Assembly (NCBI GenBank): GCA_016713105.1
Contig: JADJPS010000001.1
Coordinates: 372,001-436,000 of the forward strand
Source: Devosia sp.
GTDB lineage: Bacteria > Pseudomonadota > Alphaproteobacteria > Rhizobiales > Devosiaceae
DNA length: 64,000 bases
Reading direction: 5' to 3'
Below the pieces are notes generated by a model, which was given only the letters and a program-made list of their open reading frames with translations, searched no databases and was not told where the DNA came from. Position numbers and translations under genes: made by a program. Below are positions 26,167 through 36,077 of the stretch, one piece after another. Within the stretch, counting starts at the first letter, position 1, and every line of letters begins with the position of its first letter.

Positions 26167-27342
26167 ATGGATCGCGTGCTCATCACCGTCGGCGACACTG
26201 CCGTTACTCTCGAACAGGCGCTGCTCGGCAGTGCCGCATTGTTCGCGCTTCTGCTCGTCTCGGTGCTGGTGCTGGTGATCCGGCAGTCGGGCGCCCGGGC
26301 CGGCGAGGCGCAGCGGCTGCATGACGAGGCCGTCGCGGCCCGCGTCCGTTCCGAGGAATCCGAGCGCACCATCGCCGACCTGCTGCGCGTGCAATCGGAG
26401 ATGACCGGCCGCATGCAGACCATGAGCGAGATCTTCGGCTCGCGCACTTCGGATCTGGCGCGGCTGGTCAACGAGCGGCTCGACAGCCAGGGCCAGCGCA
26501 TCGGAGCGGTGGTGCAGGAGACCAACCAGCGCACCAACGAGAGCCTCGCCAAGCTGCAGGAGCGGCTGGCGGTGATCGACCGGGCGCAGTCCAACATCAC
26601 GCAACTGAGCCAGGATGTGGTGTCGCTGCAGGCGATCCTCGCCAACAAGCAGACCCGCGGCGCCTTCGGGCAGGGCCGGATGGAGACCATCCTCGGCGAC
26701 GGGCTGGCGCCGAATGCCTATGGCTTCCAGACGACGCTGTCGAACGGGCGTCGCCCGGACGCCATTGTCCACATGCCCAACGGCGCCCCGCCGCTGGTGA
26801 TCGACGCCAAGTTCCCGCTCGAAAGCTGGCAGCGGCTGGCCGAGGCCGCGACCCCCGAGGAGTTGCGACTTGCCGCCAGCGGCTTCCGCACCGACATGGG
26901 CGTCCATATCAAGGCGATCTCGGAGAACTACCTGATCGCCGGCGAGACGGCCGACACGGCCTTCCTGTTCGTCCCGTCGGAGTCGATCTTCGCCGACCTG
27001 CACGAGAAGTTCGAGGACGTTGTGCAGCGCGCGCTCAGGGCCCGCGTGGTGATCGTCTCGCCGTCGATCCTGATGCTTTCGGTGCAGGTTGTGCAGGCGC
27101 TGCTGCGCGACGTGAGGATGCGCGAGGAGGCGCACCGCATCCAGAAGGAAGTGCGCGAACTGCTTGCCGATGTCGGCCGGCTCGACGAGCGGGTGCGCAA
27201 GCTGCAGACCCACTTCACCCAGGCCGCGAGCGATATCGGCGACATCGTCACCTCCTCGGGCAAGGTGACGCGGCGCGGCGAGCGCATCGAGGCGATGGAG
27301 TTCGACGACCCGGTGCTGCCGCAGCGCCTCGCCGGCGAGTAG
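26167..27342 (+). CDS. rmuC: DNA recombination protein RmuC
   Basis: A 391-residue protein with an N-terminal membrane helix (ALFALLLVSVLVLVIRQSG, near 22-40) and a long coiled coil (about 45-150). The C-terminal RmuC nuclease-like domain carries QGRMETILGDGL, PLVIDAKFPLESW and AFLFVPSESIFADLHE. RmuC limits inversions at short inverted repeats and is implicated in clearing DNA damage. Its stop abuts that of the convergent GGDEF-EAL gene with no spacing. Confidence 0.92.
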   Translation: MDRVLITVGDTAVTLEQALLGSAALFALLLVSVLVLVIRQSGARAGEAQRLHDEAVAARVRSEESERTIADLLRVQSEMTGRMQTMSEIFGSRTSDLARLVNERLDSQGQRIGAVVQETNQRTNESLAKLQERLAVIDRAQSNITQLSQDVVSLQAILANKQTRGAFGQGRMETILGDGLAPNAYGFQTTLSNGRRPDAIVHMPNGAPPLVIDAKFPLESWQRLAEAATPEELRLAASGFRTDMGVHIKAISENYLIAGETADTAFLFVPSESIFADLHEKFEDVVQRALRARVVIVSPSILMLSVQVVQALLRDVRMREEAHRIQKEVRELLADVGRLDERVRKLQTHFTQAASDIGDIVTSSGKVTRRGERIEAMEFDDPVLPQRLAGE

Positions 27343-29747
27343 TCAGCCGACGACGCGCAGCGGCGGCCGCGCACCGCCGTCCAGATGGGCGCGCCGTCCC
27401 GACGTCTGTTCGGCGAAGTGTTCGATCCCCTGCGGCCGGCCGATCAGGAATCCCTGGACGCTCGCGCAACTCTCGCGCCGCAGGAAGTCGAGTTCCTCCT
27501 GCCGCTCCACCCCCTCGGCGACGACGGGGATGTCGAGACCGGCGCCGAGCCCTAGGACAGCTCTGACGATCGCCGCCGACTGCCGATTGTGGTCCACATC
27601 GCGGATGAAGCTCCGATCGACCTTGAGTCTCGAGAACCGAAAGGTCCGCAGGTTGGCCAGCGACGAATAGCCGGTGCCGAAGTCGTCCATGGCGACGCGG
27701 ATGCCGAGGGCGCGGATCGCCTCGAGAGTCTCTGCCGCCCGCCCGGCGTCGCGGACCAGCGCCGTTTCGGTGATCTCGATTTCGAGCCGGGACGGATCGA
27801 GCCCGGATCGCGCGAGGATGTCGCGTAGCGTCCCCACGAAGTCGGCCGCGTGAATCTGCACCGCCGAGACGTTGACGGCGACCTCGAGCGGCGCCGTCCA
27901 GCGCGCCGCTTCCCGCGCTGCGGCGCCGAGCACCCACTCACCGATCTGCAGGATCAGCCCGCTCTCCTCGGCAATCGGGATGAAGTCGGCCGGCGAAATC
28001 TCGCCACGCTCCGGGTGGGTCCAGCGCAGCAGCGCCTCGAAGCCGGTGAGCCGGCCCGACCGGATGTCGACTTGCGGCTGATAGACCACCCGCAGCTGGT
28101 TGCCCTCGAGCGCCAGGCGCAGGTCCCGCTCGAGTGCCAGGCGGTCGCGCAGCTCCGCCCCCATCTGCGCCTGGTAAAAGCGCCGGGTATTGCGACCCTC
28201 CTGCTTGGCCCGGTAGAGCGCGGTATCGGCCTGAAGCATCAGTTGCTCCGCGTCGGCCGCCGTGTCGGGGAACAGGGCGATGCCGATCGATGCGCCGATG
28301 CCGGGGCCGGTCGTCACCGATCCGTTGTCGCGGCGGAAGGCATCGAAGACCGCGTCGGCCAGCTGCGCTGCGCCCTCCGGGGTGCCGCGATCGGCGAGGA
28401 TGATGGCAAACTCGTCGCCACCAAGCCGGGCGGCCAGTCCGCGCTTGCCGATGGTCGCTTGAAGGGCCGCGCCGACCCGCTGCAGCAGCGCGTCCCCGGC
28501 AGGGTGGCCGAACAGGTCGTTGACCTCCTTGAAGCGATCGAGATCGATGCACAGCACGGCCAGCGTCTGCCCCCGGCGTCGCGCATGCTGCGATCCCGGC
28601 CTCGAGCCTCCTGGCTGAAGCGGGCACGATTGGGCAGGCCGGTCAGGTGATCGTGATGGGCGAGGTAGCGGATGTGCCGCTCGGCCTGCCGGCGTGCGGT
28701 GAGGTCACGGACGGCGACCACCACGTGCGGCGCGCCGTCGAACGAGACTGGCCGCTGGATCACCTCCACGCTCAGGTTGCCGCCGGTGCCGAGAGCGAGT
28801 TCGGTTTCGAGCGGCGCGCCCGGGTGTTCGGCCAGTGCGGTGCAGGCGGTCGGGCTCAGCAGGGACTCGAGGGGGCGTCCGGCAATTGCGTCCTGAGTGA
28901 GCCCGGCGAGCTCGAGGAAGCTGGCGTTGGCAGTCACGACGCGCCCGGCCCTGCACACGATCAGGCCTTCGACGGCCGCATCCGCCAGCGCGCGCATCCG
29001 TTCTGCCTCCGCGGCGGCCCGGCGACGCTCGCGCAGGTCGAGCCCGATGCCGCCCAGCGCCATGAGCAGGATCAGAGCCGACACCGTCGCGACCACCAGC
29101 GACAGCCATTCCGGCGTGCGGTCGGCTTCCGTAACGATCGCGAAGCAGTCGCCGAGGCCGCTCGCCGCCATGGCGGAGAAGTGCATCGAGACGATGGCCA
29201 TGGTCAGCAGCACTGCGCCGGCGAGGCGCCCGCGCAGCGCAGCGTGACGGGTGCCGACCAGCATGGCAGCGGCGCCCAGGCCCATGCCGAGCAGCAGCGA
29301 GGCGGCCACCAGCGACGGGTCCCAGGTGATGCGTCCGCCCAGCAGCAGCGCCGCCATCCCGACATAGTGCATAGCGGCAATGCCGACACCCACCACCATG
29401 CCGCCCAGCATCGCATCGAGCGCGCCGTCGCCGACCGTGGCGAACCACAGTCCGCCGCCGACGATCGCGATCGCCACAGCCAGCGACACCAGGGTGATCG
29501 GCAGATCGTAGCCGGTCGGCATGCCGGCCGAGAAGGCGAGCATGGCGATGAAGTGCGTCGCCCAGATGCCGAATCCGACCGCGATCGCGGCGATCGCCAG
29601 CCAGACCAGGTGCATGGGCCCGTGCGTCCGGCGCGCATGGGCGATGAGGGTGATGCCGGCAAAGGCCGAGAGGGCGCAGACCACTGTCGCCAGCGCGACA
29701 AGCCGGAGGTCGTGACTTTCGAGAAGCTGCAAGGCAAGTGCGGACAC
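27343..29747 (-). pseudogene. MHYT-PAS-GGDEF-EAL cyclic-di-GMP protein interrupted by a frameshift
   Basis: Read together, two minus-strand frames encode one about 800-residue cyclic-di-GMP enzyme. The N-terminal part (28314-29747, GTG start) has a seven-helix MHYT sensor with ATHFIAM, AMHYVGMA and SMHFSAMA repeats. A PAS domain and the beginning of a GGDEF domain (HDHLTGLPNR) follow. The C-terminal part (27343-28557) resumes with CIDLDRFKEVNDLFGHPAGD, intact GGDEF and FEALLRW, and DDFGTGYSSL. The frames join at a run of five Cs on the plus strand (28570-28574). One extra base there restores a continuous RDAGGQTLAVLCIDLDRF. All catalytic motifs are intact, so this is either a sequencing error, a phase-variable homopolymer or a recent mutation. 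Confidence 0.85.
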
Positions 29748-30005
29748 GGCGGGACCGGATCAAAGGTGAACTCACGCCCAGTCATGGCGGCCGATGCCGA
29801 ATGCGAACTTGATCTGGATCGAACAGCCGGGGCGAAGTCGGGTCCGATCTGCCGGCGCGGTTAACCGGCCCGAAGCGGCCCGCTACGTGTTGGTGCCGGT
29901 GTACGCGCCCCCGGGGCGCTCACGTCCGCTCACGATCCCGTCAGGTGCCGACAAACTGCAGCACTGCCGTCCTAGGGTCGCAGCGGAGACACGAAGGAGA
30001 ACGTG

Positions 30006-30893
30006 ATGAGCAATCGTGCCGACGAGAGCCCGAAGATCACTCGGGAGATGATCAACCTTTTCGACGACTACACCCACCTGAGCCTCGACCGGCGGCGGTT
30101 CATGGACCACCTTGCCAAGCTCGCGGGTTCGATGAGCGCCGCAACCGTCGCCGCCGCGATGATGGCCTCGAACAGCAAGGCGGCGGGCCTCGTGGCCGAA
30201 AACGATGCGCGGCTCGTGCTGGGCGACATCAGCTATCCCGGGGCCAGGGGCGACATGCAGGGCTATCTCGCCCATCCCGTCGCGGGCGGACCCTTCGGCG
30301 CGGTGATCGTCGTGCACGAGAATCGCGGCCTCAACGCCCATATCCGGGATGTGACACGGCGCGTGGCGCTCGAGGGCTACCTGGCGCTGGCGCCGGACTT
30401 TCTGTCCGACCTCGGCGGCACGCCAACCGACGAGGAAGCGGCCCGCCCGATGTTCCAGACCCTGTCGGCAACCGACGTCGCCGCCAATGGCGTCGCGACC
30501 GTGACGTTCCTCGCCGGCCATGAGAAGTCCAACGGCAAGGTCGGCGCGATGGGCTTCTGCTGGGGCGGCGGCACCGTCAACAACCTCGCCGTCGCCGCGC
30601 CCGATCTCAGGGCCGCGGTGCCCTACTATGGCGGCCAGCCCAACCCGGAGGCGGTGCCGGCCATCAAGGCCCGGCTGATGGCGCATTATGGCGGGCTCGA
30701 TGAGCGCATCAATGCCGGCATCCCTGCCTTCGAGGCGGCGCTGAAGGCCGCCGGCGTCGACTACCAGATCTTCATCTACGAAGGCGCCAACCACGCCTTC
30801 AACAACGACACCTCGGAGGCGCGCTACGACAAGCAGGCGGCCGACCTCGCCTGGAGCCGGACGATGGAGCTGTTCCGCGAGACGCTGGGATAG
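30006..30893 (+). CDS. Dienelactone hydrolase family protein with exported-type N-terminus
   Basis: An alpha/beta hydrolase of 295 residues. The nucleophile Cys sits in GFCWGGG (near 178), followed by GLDERI (Asp) and GANHAFNN (His), the DLH catalytic triad. The N-terminus has SLDRRRFMDHLAKLAGSMSAAT, a twin-arginine-like motif before a weakly hydrophobic stretch, as in the YghX/DLH proteins predicted to be Tat-exported. The ATG at 30006 follows AAGGAGA. Substrates may be lactones or esters; none is established. Confidence 0.87.
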   Translation: MSNRADESPKITREMINLFDDYTHLSLDRRRFMDHLAKLAGSMSAATVAAAMMASNSKAAGLVAENDARLVLGDISYPGARGDMQGYLAHPVAGGPFGAVIVVHENRGLNAHIRDVTRRVALEGYLALAPDFLSDLGGTPTDEEAARPMFQTLSATDVAANGVATVTFLAGHEKSNGKVGAMGFCWGGGTVNNLAVAAPDLRAAVPYYGGQPNPEAVPAIKARLMAHYGGLDERINAGIPAFEAALKAAGVDYQIFIYEGANHAFNNDTSEARYDKQAADLAWSRTMELFRETLG

Positions 30894-30896
30894 CGG

Positions 30897-31493
30897 CTAG
30901 ATCCGGGTGCGCGCCTTCAGCGCCTGGCTGAGGGTGCCTTCGTCGAGATAGTCGAGTTCGCCCCCGACCGGCACGCCGTGGGCGAGCCGGGTGATCCTGA
31001 CCCCGCTGGGCGCCAGACGATCGGTGATGTAGTGCGCCGTGGTCTGGCCCTCGACGGTGGCGTTGACGGCGAGCACGATCTCCTCGAACTCCGGCGCCCG
31101 CTTCAGCAGCGCATCGATGCTGAGATCGTCGGGGCCGATGCCGTCGAGCGGCGACAGCACTCCGCCCAGCACGTGGTACTTGACCGCCCCCACCCCGGCG
31201 CGCTCCAGCGCCCACAGGTCTGCGACGTCCTCGACCACGATGAGCAGCCCGCTGCCGGCGCGTCGCGGGTCGGCGCAGACGTGGCAGGGCGAGCGGGTGT
31301 CGACATTGCCGCACACCTCACAGACCGTCACCGCTTCGACGGCGCGCTCAAGCGCCGCCGCCAGCGGGACCATCAGGGAATCCTTCTTCTTGATCAGTTG
31401 CAGCACCGCGCGGCGGGCCGAGCGCGGCCCCAGCCCCGGCAGGCGCGCCAGCAGCAGGATCAACTGTTCGATTTCCGGTCCGGCGGTCGCCAT
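30897..31493 (-). CDS. recR: Recombination mediator RecR
   Basis: A 198-residue protein acting with RecF and RecO to load RecA at gaps. The N-terminal helix-hairpin-helix (LARLPGLGPRSARRAVLQL), a four-Cys zinc site (CEVCGN and CHVC) and the Toprim domain (LLIVVEDVADLWALE) are intact. It is third in dnaX-ybaB-recR, a conserved bacterial cluster, and begins 53 bp after ybaB. Confidence 0.97.
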   Translation of the reverse strand: MATAGPEIEQLILLLARLPGLGPRSARRAVLQLIKKKDSLMVPLAAALERAVEAVTVCEVCGNVDTRSPCHVCADPRRAGSGLLIVVEDVADLWALERAGVGAVKYHVLGGVLSPLDGIGPDDLSIDALLKRAPEFEEIVLAVNATVEGQTTAHYITDRLAPSGVRITRLAHGVPVGGELDYLDEGTLSQALKARTRI

Positions 31494-31546
31494 GGTTACG
31501 CTCGAATGCCCGCAGTGGTCCGGTGGGTGGGGGAGCTACGCACCAC

Positions 31547-31870
31547 TCAGAACGGGAACTTCATGCCGGGCGGCAGTGGCAGGCCGGCGGTCATTTCCTG
31601 CATCCTGGCGTTCATCTCGGTCTCGGCCTTGGCGCGGGCATCGTTGTGGGCGGCAAGGATCAGGTCCTCGAGCACCGCGACGCTGTCCTCCTTGAACAGG
31701 TCGGGATCGATCGTCAGCCCCTTCATGTCACCCTTGAGGGTGAGCGTCACGGTGACCATGCCGGCACCGGACCGCCCCTCGACGGTCATCTCGGAGATCT
31801 TGGCCTGGAACTCCTGCATCCGCCCCTGCATCTCCTGGGCGGCCTTCATCATGCCCATCAAGTCCTTCAT
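31547..31870 (-). CDS. ybaB: YbaB/EbfC nucleoid-associated protein
   Basis: A 107-residue dimeric DNA-binding protein. The segments MKDLMGMMKAAQEMQGRMQE and GMVTVTLTLKGDMKGLTIDP are typical. Its ATG overlaps the dnaX stop (ATGA), so it is translationally coupled. The proline-rich C-terminal PLPPGMKFPF is also usual in the family. Confidence 0.95.
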   Translation of the reverse strand: MKDLMGMMKAAQEMQGRMQEFQAKISEMTVEGRSGAGMVTVTLTLKGDMKGLTIDPDLFKEDSVAVLEDLILAAHNDARAKAETEMNARMQEMTAGLPLPPGMKFPF

Positions 31871-33621
31871 TCCTCGTCATCCTCATCACTGTCGCGGAGG
31901 GCATCCGCATAAGCCTCGATCGGGATCTGTTCTTGCCTGACGTTGACCCGGACCGTCGCCCCCGGGAAGGTCTCGAGGATCGCCTGCACCAGCGGATCCT
32001 GGTGCGCCTGCTCCCGCACCTGCTGGTGCTGCTCCTCGCGCTGCTCGCGTATGGTCGGCACGTGCCGCGCATCGGTCTTCAGCGTGATCAACCACTGCCG
32101 GCCGGTCCAGGTCCTCAGCCGGGCGGAAAGCGTCTGGATGATGCCGGGATCGGCTCCCTCGACCAGCGCCACCTCGAGCCGTGCTTCGCCGATCGACACC
32201 GGCCTGAGCGCGGATTCGAGGGCGTGCTTGACGATGAGGTCACGCTTTTCGCCGGCGAGCGCCACCAGTTCGGCGTAGCTGCGCGGATTGGCAAGAGCCT
32301 GTGGTGCCGCCGCTGGCACGGGTACCGGGGCGGTGAACTGCGGCACCTCGGATCTGACCGCCTGCGGTCCGTTGCCCGGGCCGCGCGGCACCGGCGCCGT
32401 CTGGGCGGGAGCGGCGGCAGGCTGGTTCTGCAGCCGGGCGATCACCTCGTCGGGTGTGGGCAGATCCGCCGCATGGGCGAGGCGCACCAGCACCATCTCC
32501 GCCGCCTGCAGCACATTGGCCGCCTTCTGCACCTCGTCATAGCCCTTGAACAGCACCTGCCAGGTGCGGCTCAGCGCCCGCATGCCGAGCCTTGAGGCCA
32601 GCAGGGCGCCGCGACTGCGCTCGTCGGGGGTGAGTGAAACGTCGTCGGCTGCTGCCGGCACCACCTTGATACGGGTGACGAGGTGGGTGAAGTCGCAGAG
32701 GTCGGCGACGATGGTCTGCGGATCGGCACCGGCGTCGTACAGTTCGCGCAGCGTGCCGAGCGCCGCGGCGATGTCGCCCGCCATCAGGGCCTCGAACAGG
32801 TCGATCGTCCGCGACCGGTCGCCTAGGCCGAGCATGGCCTTGACGGTGGCGGCGGTGACCTTGCCGTCGCCATGCGAAATCGCCTGGTCGAGCAGCGATT
32901 GATTGTCGCGCACCGAGCCCTCGCCGGCGCGCACGATCATGGCCAGCGCCTCGGGCTCGTACTCGATGCCCTCCTTGGCCAACAGGTCGACGAGATGCGC
33001 GGTCATGATCTCGGGCGGCACCCGGCGCAGGTCGAAGCGCATGCAGCGCGACAGGATCGTCACCGGCACCTTGCGGATTTCGGTGGTGGCGAAGATGAAC
33101 TTCACGTAGGGCGGCGGCTCCTCGAGCGTCTTCAGCAGCCCGTTGAAGGCCGCCGTCGAGAGCATGTGCACCTCGTCGATGATGTAGACCTTGTAGGGCG
33201 CCGAGACCGGCCCGTACTTCACCGAGTCGATAATTTCGCGGATGTCGTTGATGCCGGTGTTCGACGCGGCATCCATCTCAACCACGTCGACATGGCGGCC
33301 TTCGATGATGGCGCGGTCGTGAATGCCTTCCTTGTCGAAGTCGAGGGTCGGGCGACGCCCCGTCTCGTCCTCGTAGTTGAAGGCGCGGGCGAGGATGCGG
33401 GCGGTCGTGGTCTTGCCGACGCCGCGCACCCCGGTGAGGATGAAGGCGTGGTGGATGCGTCCGGTGCGGAACGCATTGCGCAGCGTCTGCACCATGGCGT
33501 CCTGCCCGATGAGCGCGGCAAAGCTCAGCGGCCGGTACTTCCGCGCCAGCACCAGATAGGGCGAAGTCGCAGCCGGAGCGGCGGGCGCGGGCACATCGTC
33601 GGGGAACATTCCGTCAGCCAT
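31867..33621 (-). CDS. dnaX: DNA polymerase III subunit gamma/tau
   Basis: Clamp-loader ATPase, 584 residues from the ATG at 33621. Walker A is GVRGVGKTTTARILARA, DEVHMLSTAAFNGLLKTLEE is the Walker B region, and ILSRCMRFDLRR is sensor 1. The zinc-finger cysteines between Walker A and B seen in most DnaX proteins are absent; the segment reads EGIHDRAIIEGRHVDVVEMD. The tail is Pro/Ala-rich with a tau-like C-terminus. No obvious frameshifting poly-A site is seen. Confidence 0.96.
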   Translation of the reverse strand: MADGMFPDDVPAPAAPAATSPYLVLARKYRPLSFAALIGQDAMVQTLRNAFRTGRIHHAFILTGVRGVGKTTTARILARAFNYEDETGRRPTLDFDKEGIHDRAIIEGRHVDVVEMDAASNTGINDIREIIDSVKYGPVSAPYKVYIIDEVHMLSTAAFNGLLKTLEEPPPYVKFIFATTEIRKVPVTILSRCMRFDLRRVPPEIMTAHLVDLLAKEGIEYEPEALAMIVRAGEGSVRDNQSLLDQAISHGDGKVTAATVKAMLGLGDRSRTIDLFEALMAGDIAAALGTLRELYDAGADPQTIVADLCDFTHLVTRIKVVPAAADDVSLTPDERSRGALLASRLGMRALSRTWQVLFKGYDEVQKAANVLQAAEMVLVRLAHAADLPTPDEVIARLQNQPAAAPAQTAPVPRGPGNGPQAVRSEVPQFTAPVPVPAAAPQALANPRSYAELVALAGEKRDLIVKHALESALRPVSIGEARLEVALVEGADPGIIQTLSARLRTWTGRQWLITLKTDARHVPTIREQREEQHQQVREQAHQDPLVQAILETFPGATVRVNVRQEQIPIEAYADALRDSDEDDEE

Positions 33622-33703
33622 GGCAGTGCATATAGCGAGCGCACGCCCGCTTCGCAAAACCTCATCCCGGAGAAAGCCGGGAACCGGTCGAAAAATGTGG
33701 GGA

Positions 33704-33804
33704 ATGGAGGAGGCTGGCAACGACCCGTGAGGATCTCGTTAGGGCTGCTTCCTTCCGGACCTGACCCGGTTGGCGAGGAACACGTCCGCGCCAACCTCCC
33801 GGCG
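33704..33804 (-). ncRNA. ffs: Signal recognition particle RNA (4.5S type)
   Basis: The minus strand carries GGTCAGGTCCGGAAGGAAGC, the conserved apical domain IV with the GGAA tetraloop that binds Ffh. The flanks fold back: 5' GGGAGGTTGGC pairs with 3' GCCAGCCTCC, giving one long hairpin of about 100 nt. Its position just upstream of dnaX on the same strand is common in alphaproteobacteria. Exact ends are estimated. Confidence 0.92.
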
Positions 33805-33930
33805 CCCTATATGGCGGCGCTTTGCCCCGATGGCAAGGCCTTCGGGGGAACCGCATCGCGGCCTGGCGCGATCCTGCCGCTGCGCCACCCACTTGCGCGG
33901 CGCGGCGAAGCGCTCCAGATCTGGAGAGCC

Positions 33931-34635
33931 ATGAAGCTCACCATCATCCAGACTGGCGACGTGCCGGCGGCGCTGCGGCCCAGGTTCGGCCCCTATCCGC
34001 CGATGTTCTCGCGCATGTTCGAGGCGGCCGGGGTCGCCTTCGACTACGAAGCCGTGCCGGTCTGCGACGGCGCCGCCTTTCCCGAGCCGGCGCAGCTCGA
34101 GGCGATCCTCATCACCGGCTCGGCGGCCGGGGTCTACGACGATTTCGCCTGGCTCGCGCCGCTGCGCGCCTTCATTCGCAGGGCCTATGCCGCCGACACC
34201 CCGATGCTGGGCATCTGCTTCGGCCACCAGATCATGGCCGATGCACTGGGCGGCGACGTGCGCAAATCGGATAAGGGCTGGGGCCTCGGCCGGCACACCT
34301 ATGGCATCGCCAGCCGGCCGCCGTTTCTCGCCACCGACCTGCCGGAACTCGCCATCGCGTGCTCGCACCAGGATCAGGTGATCACCCCGCCGGCCGAGGC
34401 CGAGGTGTTCCTCGCCTCCCGGTTCACGCCGAATGCCGGGCTGGCCTACCGCAACGGCCGGGCGCTGAGCCTGCAGCCGCACCCCGAGTTCGATGACGAC
34501 TACACCGTGGCGCTGGCCGAGCTCCGCCGCGGCAAGGCCCCGGACGAACTGATCGACACCGCATTGGCCTCGGTCGCGACGCCCTCGCACAGCAGGGACG
34601 TCGCGGGGTGGCTGGGGAATTTCCTCTCGCGGTGA
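33931..34635 (+). CDS. Class-I glutamine amidotransferase (GMP synthase-like)
   Basis: A 234-residue stand-alone GATase domain. The nucleophile is in LGICFGHQIMADAL (Cys near 91), and the His/Glu of the triad are in LSLQPHPEF. ITGSAAGVYDD forms the oxyanion loop. GMP synthase would carry an ATP-PPase domain, which is missing. Homologues of this size include gamma-glutamyl-polyamine or glutathione hydrolases and uncharacterised proteins. The ATG at 33931 follows GGAGAG. Confidence 0.83.
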   Translation: MKLTIIQTGDVPAALRPRFGPYPPMFSRMFEAAGVAFDYEAVPVCDGAAFPEPAQLEAILITGSAAGVYDDFAWLAPLRAFIRRAYAADTPMLGICFGHQIMADALGGDVRKSDKGWGLGRHTYGIASRPPFLATDLPELAIACSHQDQVITPPAEAEVFLASRFTPNAGLAYRNGRALSLQPHPEFDDDYTVALAELRRGKAPDELIDTALASVATPSHSRDVAGWLGNFLSR

Positions 34636-34719
34636 TGCCAAGGACCACGGCGCTCCGGGCGTCGAACTGCAACAGGCCGCGCCCGCGCCCCTGCGGGATC
34701 CCGGCCCAGGGGGAACCAG

Positions 34720-35967
34720 ATGAACTGCCACATGCCGCGGGGCACTATCGCCGCCGCCCTGACGCTTGCCCTGGCGCTGCCGGCCTTTGCCGCCGATCGC
34801 GCCGACTATGTGACGCTCCGCACCGCCGAGCTGCTCAACCTGCAGTGCGCGGCACTCAAGTATGTCGAGCACAGCTTTCTCCACGACGCGGTGATCGCGA
34901 CGCTCGACCAGACCAGGGAGTCGCTGGACCTCGTCACCGGCGCCATGAGCCGCGAGGCCTATGACGCCTGGAAGCTGGGGGCGGACGAGGAGGCTTCCGC
35001 CAGCGCCGCCGAGGCGGGCTGCACCGACGCCGCCCAGTCCTACCTGCTGACGGGCCGGGCGATCGCCAATGCCGACATCTTCCGCGCCATGCTGCTCGGC
35101 TTTCACTTCGGCTCGCTGCCGGCCGACGACCGCAACCACGTTGCCCTGCCTGCCGATCAGGCACAGGCGGCCGAGCGCTACGACGTCTTCCTGCAGCAGG
35201 TCTACGGCGAAAGCTACCCGGGCTTCGCCGAGGCGCAGCGGCAGCGGGCGGTTGCCAGCCTTCCCGCCTCCGCCCTTCCTGCGCCCGAGCCCGAGCCCGA
35301 GCCCGGGATAGGGAAGCTGCCGAGCTTCGGTGCCATCCTGTCCATCGACGACGCCGATCGCATCCTGCTCGCGCAGTCGCAGGCCGCGCGGGTGCTGCGC
35401 CAGGTCGAGTTCGAGGTGATGGCCGAGAGCAATGGCTGGTTCGTCCGCCCGCGCCAGGCCGGCGACGGGGCGACGATGCCGAGCCTGGAGCGCGCCGACG
35501 GGGCCGCCGCGGGTATCCTCGTGCCGGTATGGTTCGGTCCCTCTGCCTATCGCACCCAGTCGGGGGAGGAGTTCCGGGTGGCGCTGGCGCAACTGCCGGA
35601 CGGGACGATTCGCGCCATGACCTATGGCGAGGCTGCCGGCAGCCTGACGGCCGGGGCAACAGTCCGGCTCTACCTGCCGGCCGCCGCCCCGCCCGACGGC
35701 ATGTCCGGCCTGAGCTTGTTCGAGGATCCGGGCTTCCGCGAGGCCGGCACGGTCTTTGCGGGCGTGCCGTCCGGCGGGCCGTGCCTTGGTGGGCCCTGCT
35801 ACGATTTTCCGCCGGATGCGACACCTGCTCTGTGGAACCTTGGCCGGGATGGCTACGCCGAGCTGTTCATTGCCCCTGGCGCGGGCGCCGAGCCCAATCC
35901 AGTGGAGCCAGGCACGGCAAGGGCGGGCCGGCTGCCGGCGGCGGCGTTGATCCGGATCCGGAGCTAG
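34720..35967 (+). CDS. Secreted protein of unknown function, tandem paralogue 1
   Basis: A 415-residue protein with a Sec signal peptide (LTLALALPAFAA, cut near 28). No domain is recognised. An N-terminal half contains LNLQCAALKYVEHSF, a second Cys in EAGCTDAA and an LQQVYGESYPGFAEAQRQ helix. A short Pro/Glu linker (PEPEPEPGIG, near 190) follows, then a C-terminal beta-rich half with EFEVMAESNGWFVRP and GGPCLGGPCYDFP. The gene at 36078 is a diverged copy in the same order. Conserved cysteines suggest a disulfide-bonded periplasmic or extracellular protein. Confidence 0.75.
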   Translation: MNCHMPRGTIAAALTLALALPAFAADRADYVTLRTAELLNLQCAALKYVEHSFLHDAVIATLDQTRESLDLVTGAMSREAYDAWKLGADEEASASAAEAGCTDAAQSYLLTGRAIANADIFRAMLLGFHFGSLPADDRNHVALPADQAQAAERYDVFLQQVYGESYPGFAEAQRQRAVASLPASALPAPEPEPEPGIGKLPSFGAILSIDDADRILLAQSQAARVLRQVEFEVMAESNGWFVRPRQAGDGATMPSLERADGAAAGILVPVWFGPSAYRTQSGEEFRVALAQLPDGTIRAMTYGEAAGSLTAGATVRLYLPAAAPPDGMSGLSLFEDPGFREAGTVFAGVPSGGPCLGGPCYDFPPDATPALWNLGRDGYAELFIAPGAGAEPNPVEPGTARAGRLPAAALIRIRS

Positions 35968-36077
35968 GGCGCTGCGAGGAGATTTTCCACGCACCGACCC
36001 AAGGACCTCACTTCCCGGAGCGTCTCAGTCATGCAACCCTTGCCGCGGACGCAGGGGACAGTTGTTCGGGGGAGACG

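Noticed and set aside
28314..28557. Two separate genes, one MHYT-PAS and one GGDEF-EAL.
   Set aside because: The split falls in the middle of the GGDEF domain and one base restores a continuous protein, so a single interrupted gene is the better reading.
33931..34635. GMP synthase (guaA).
   Set aside because: Only the glutamine amidotransferase domain is present; the ATP-pyrophosphatase and dimerisation domains are missing.
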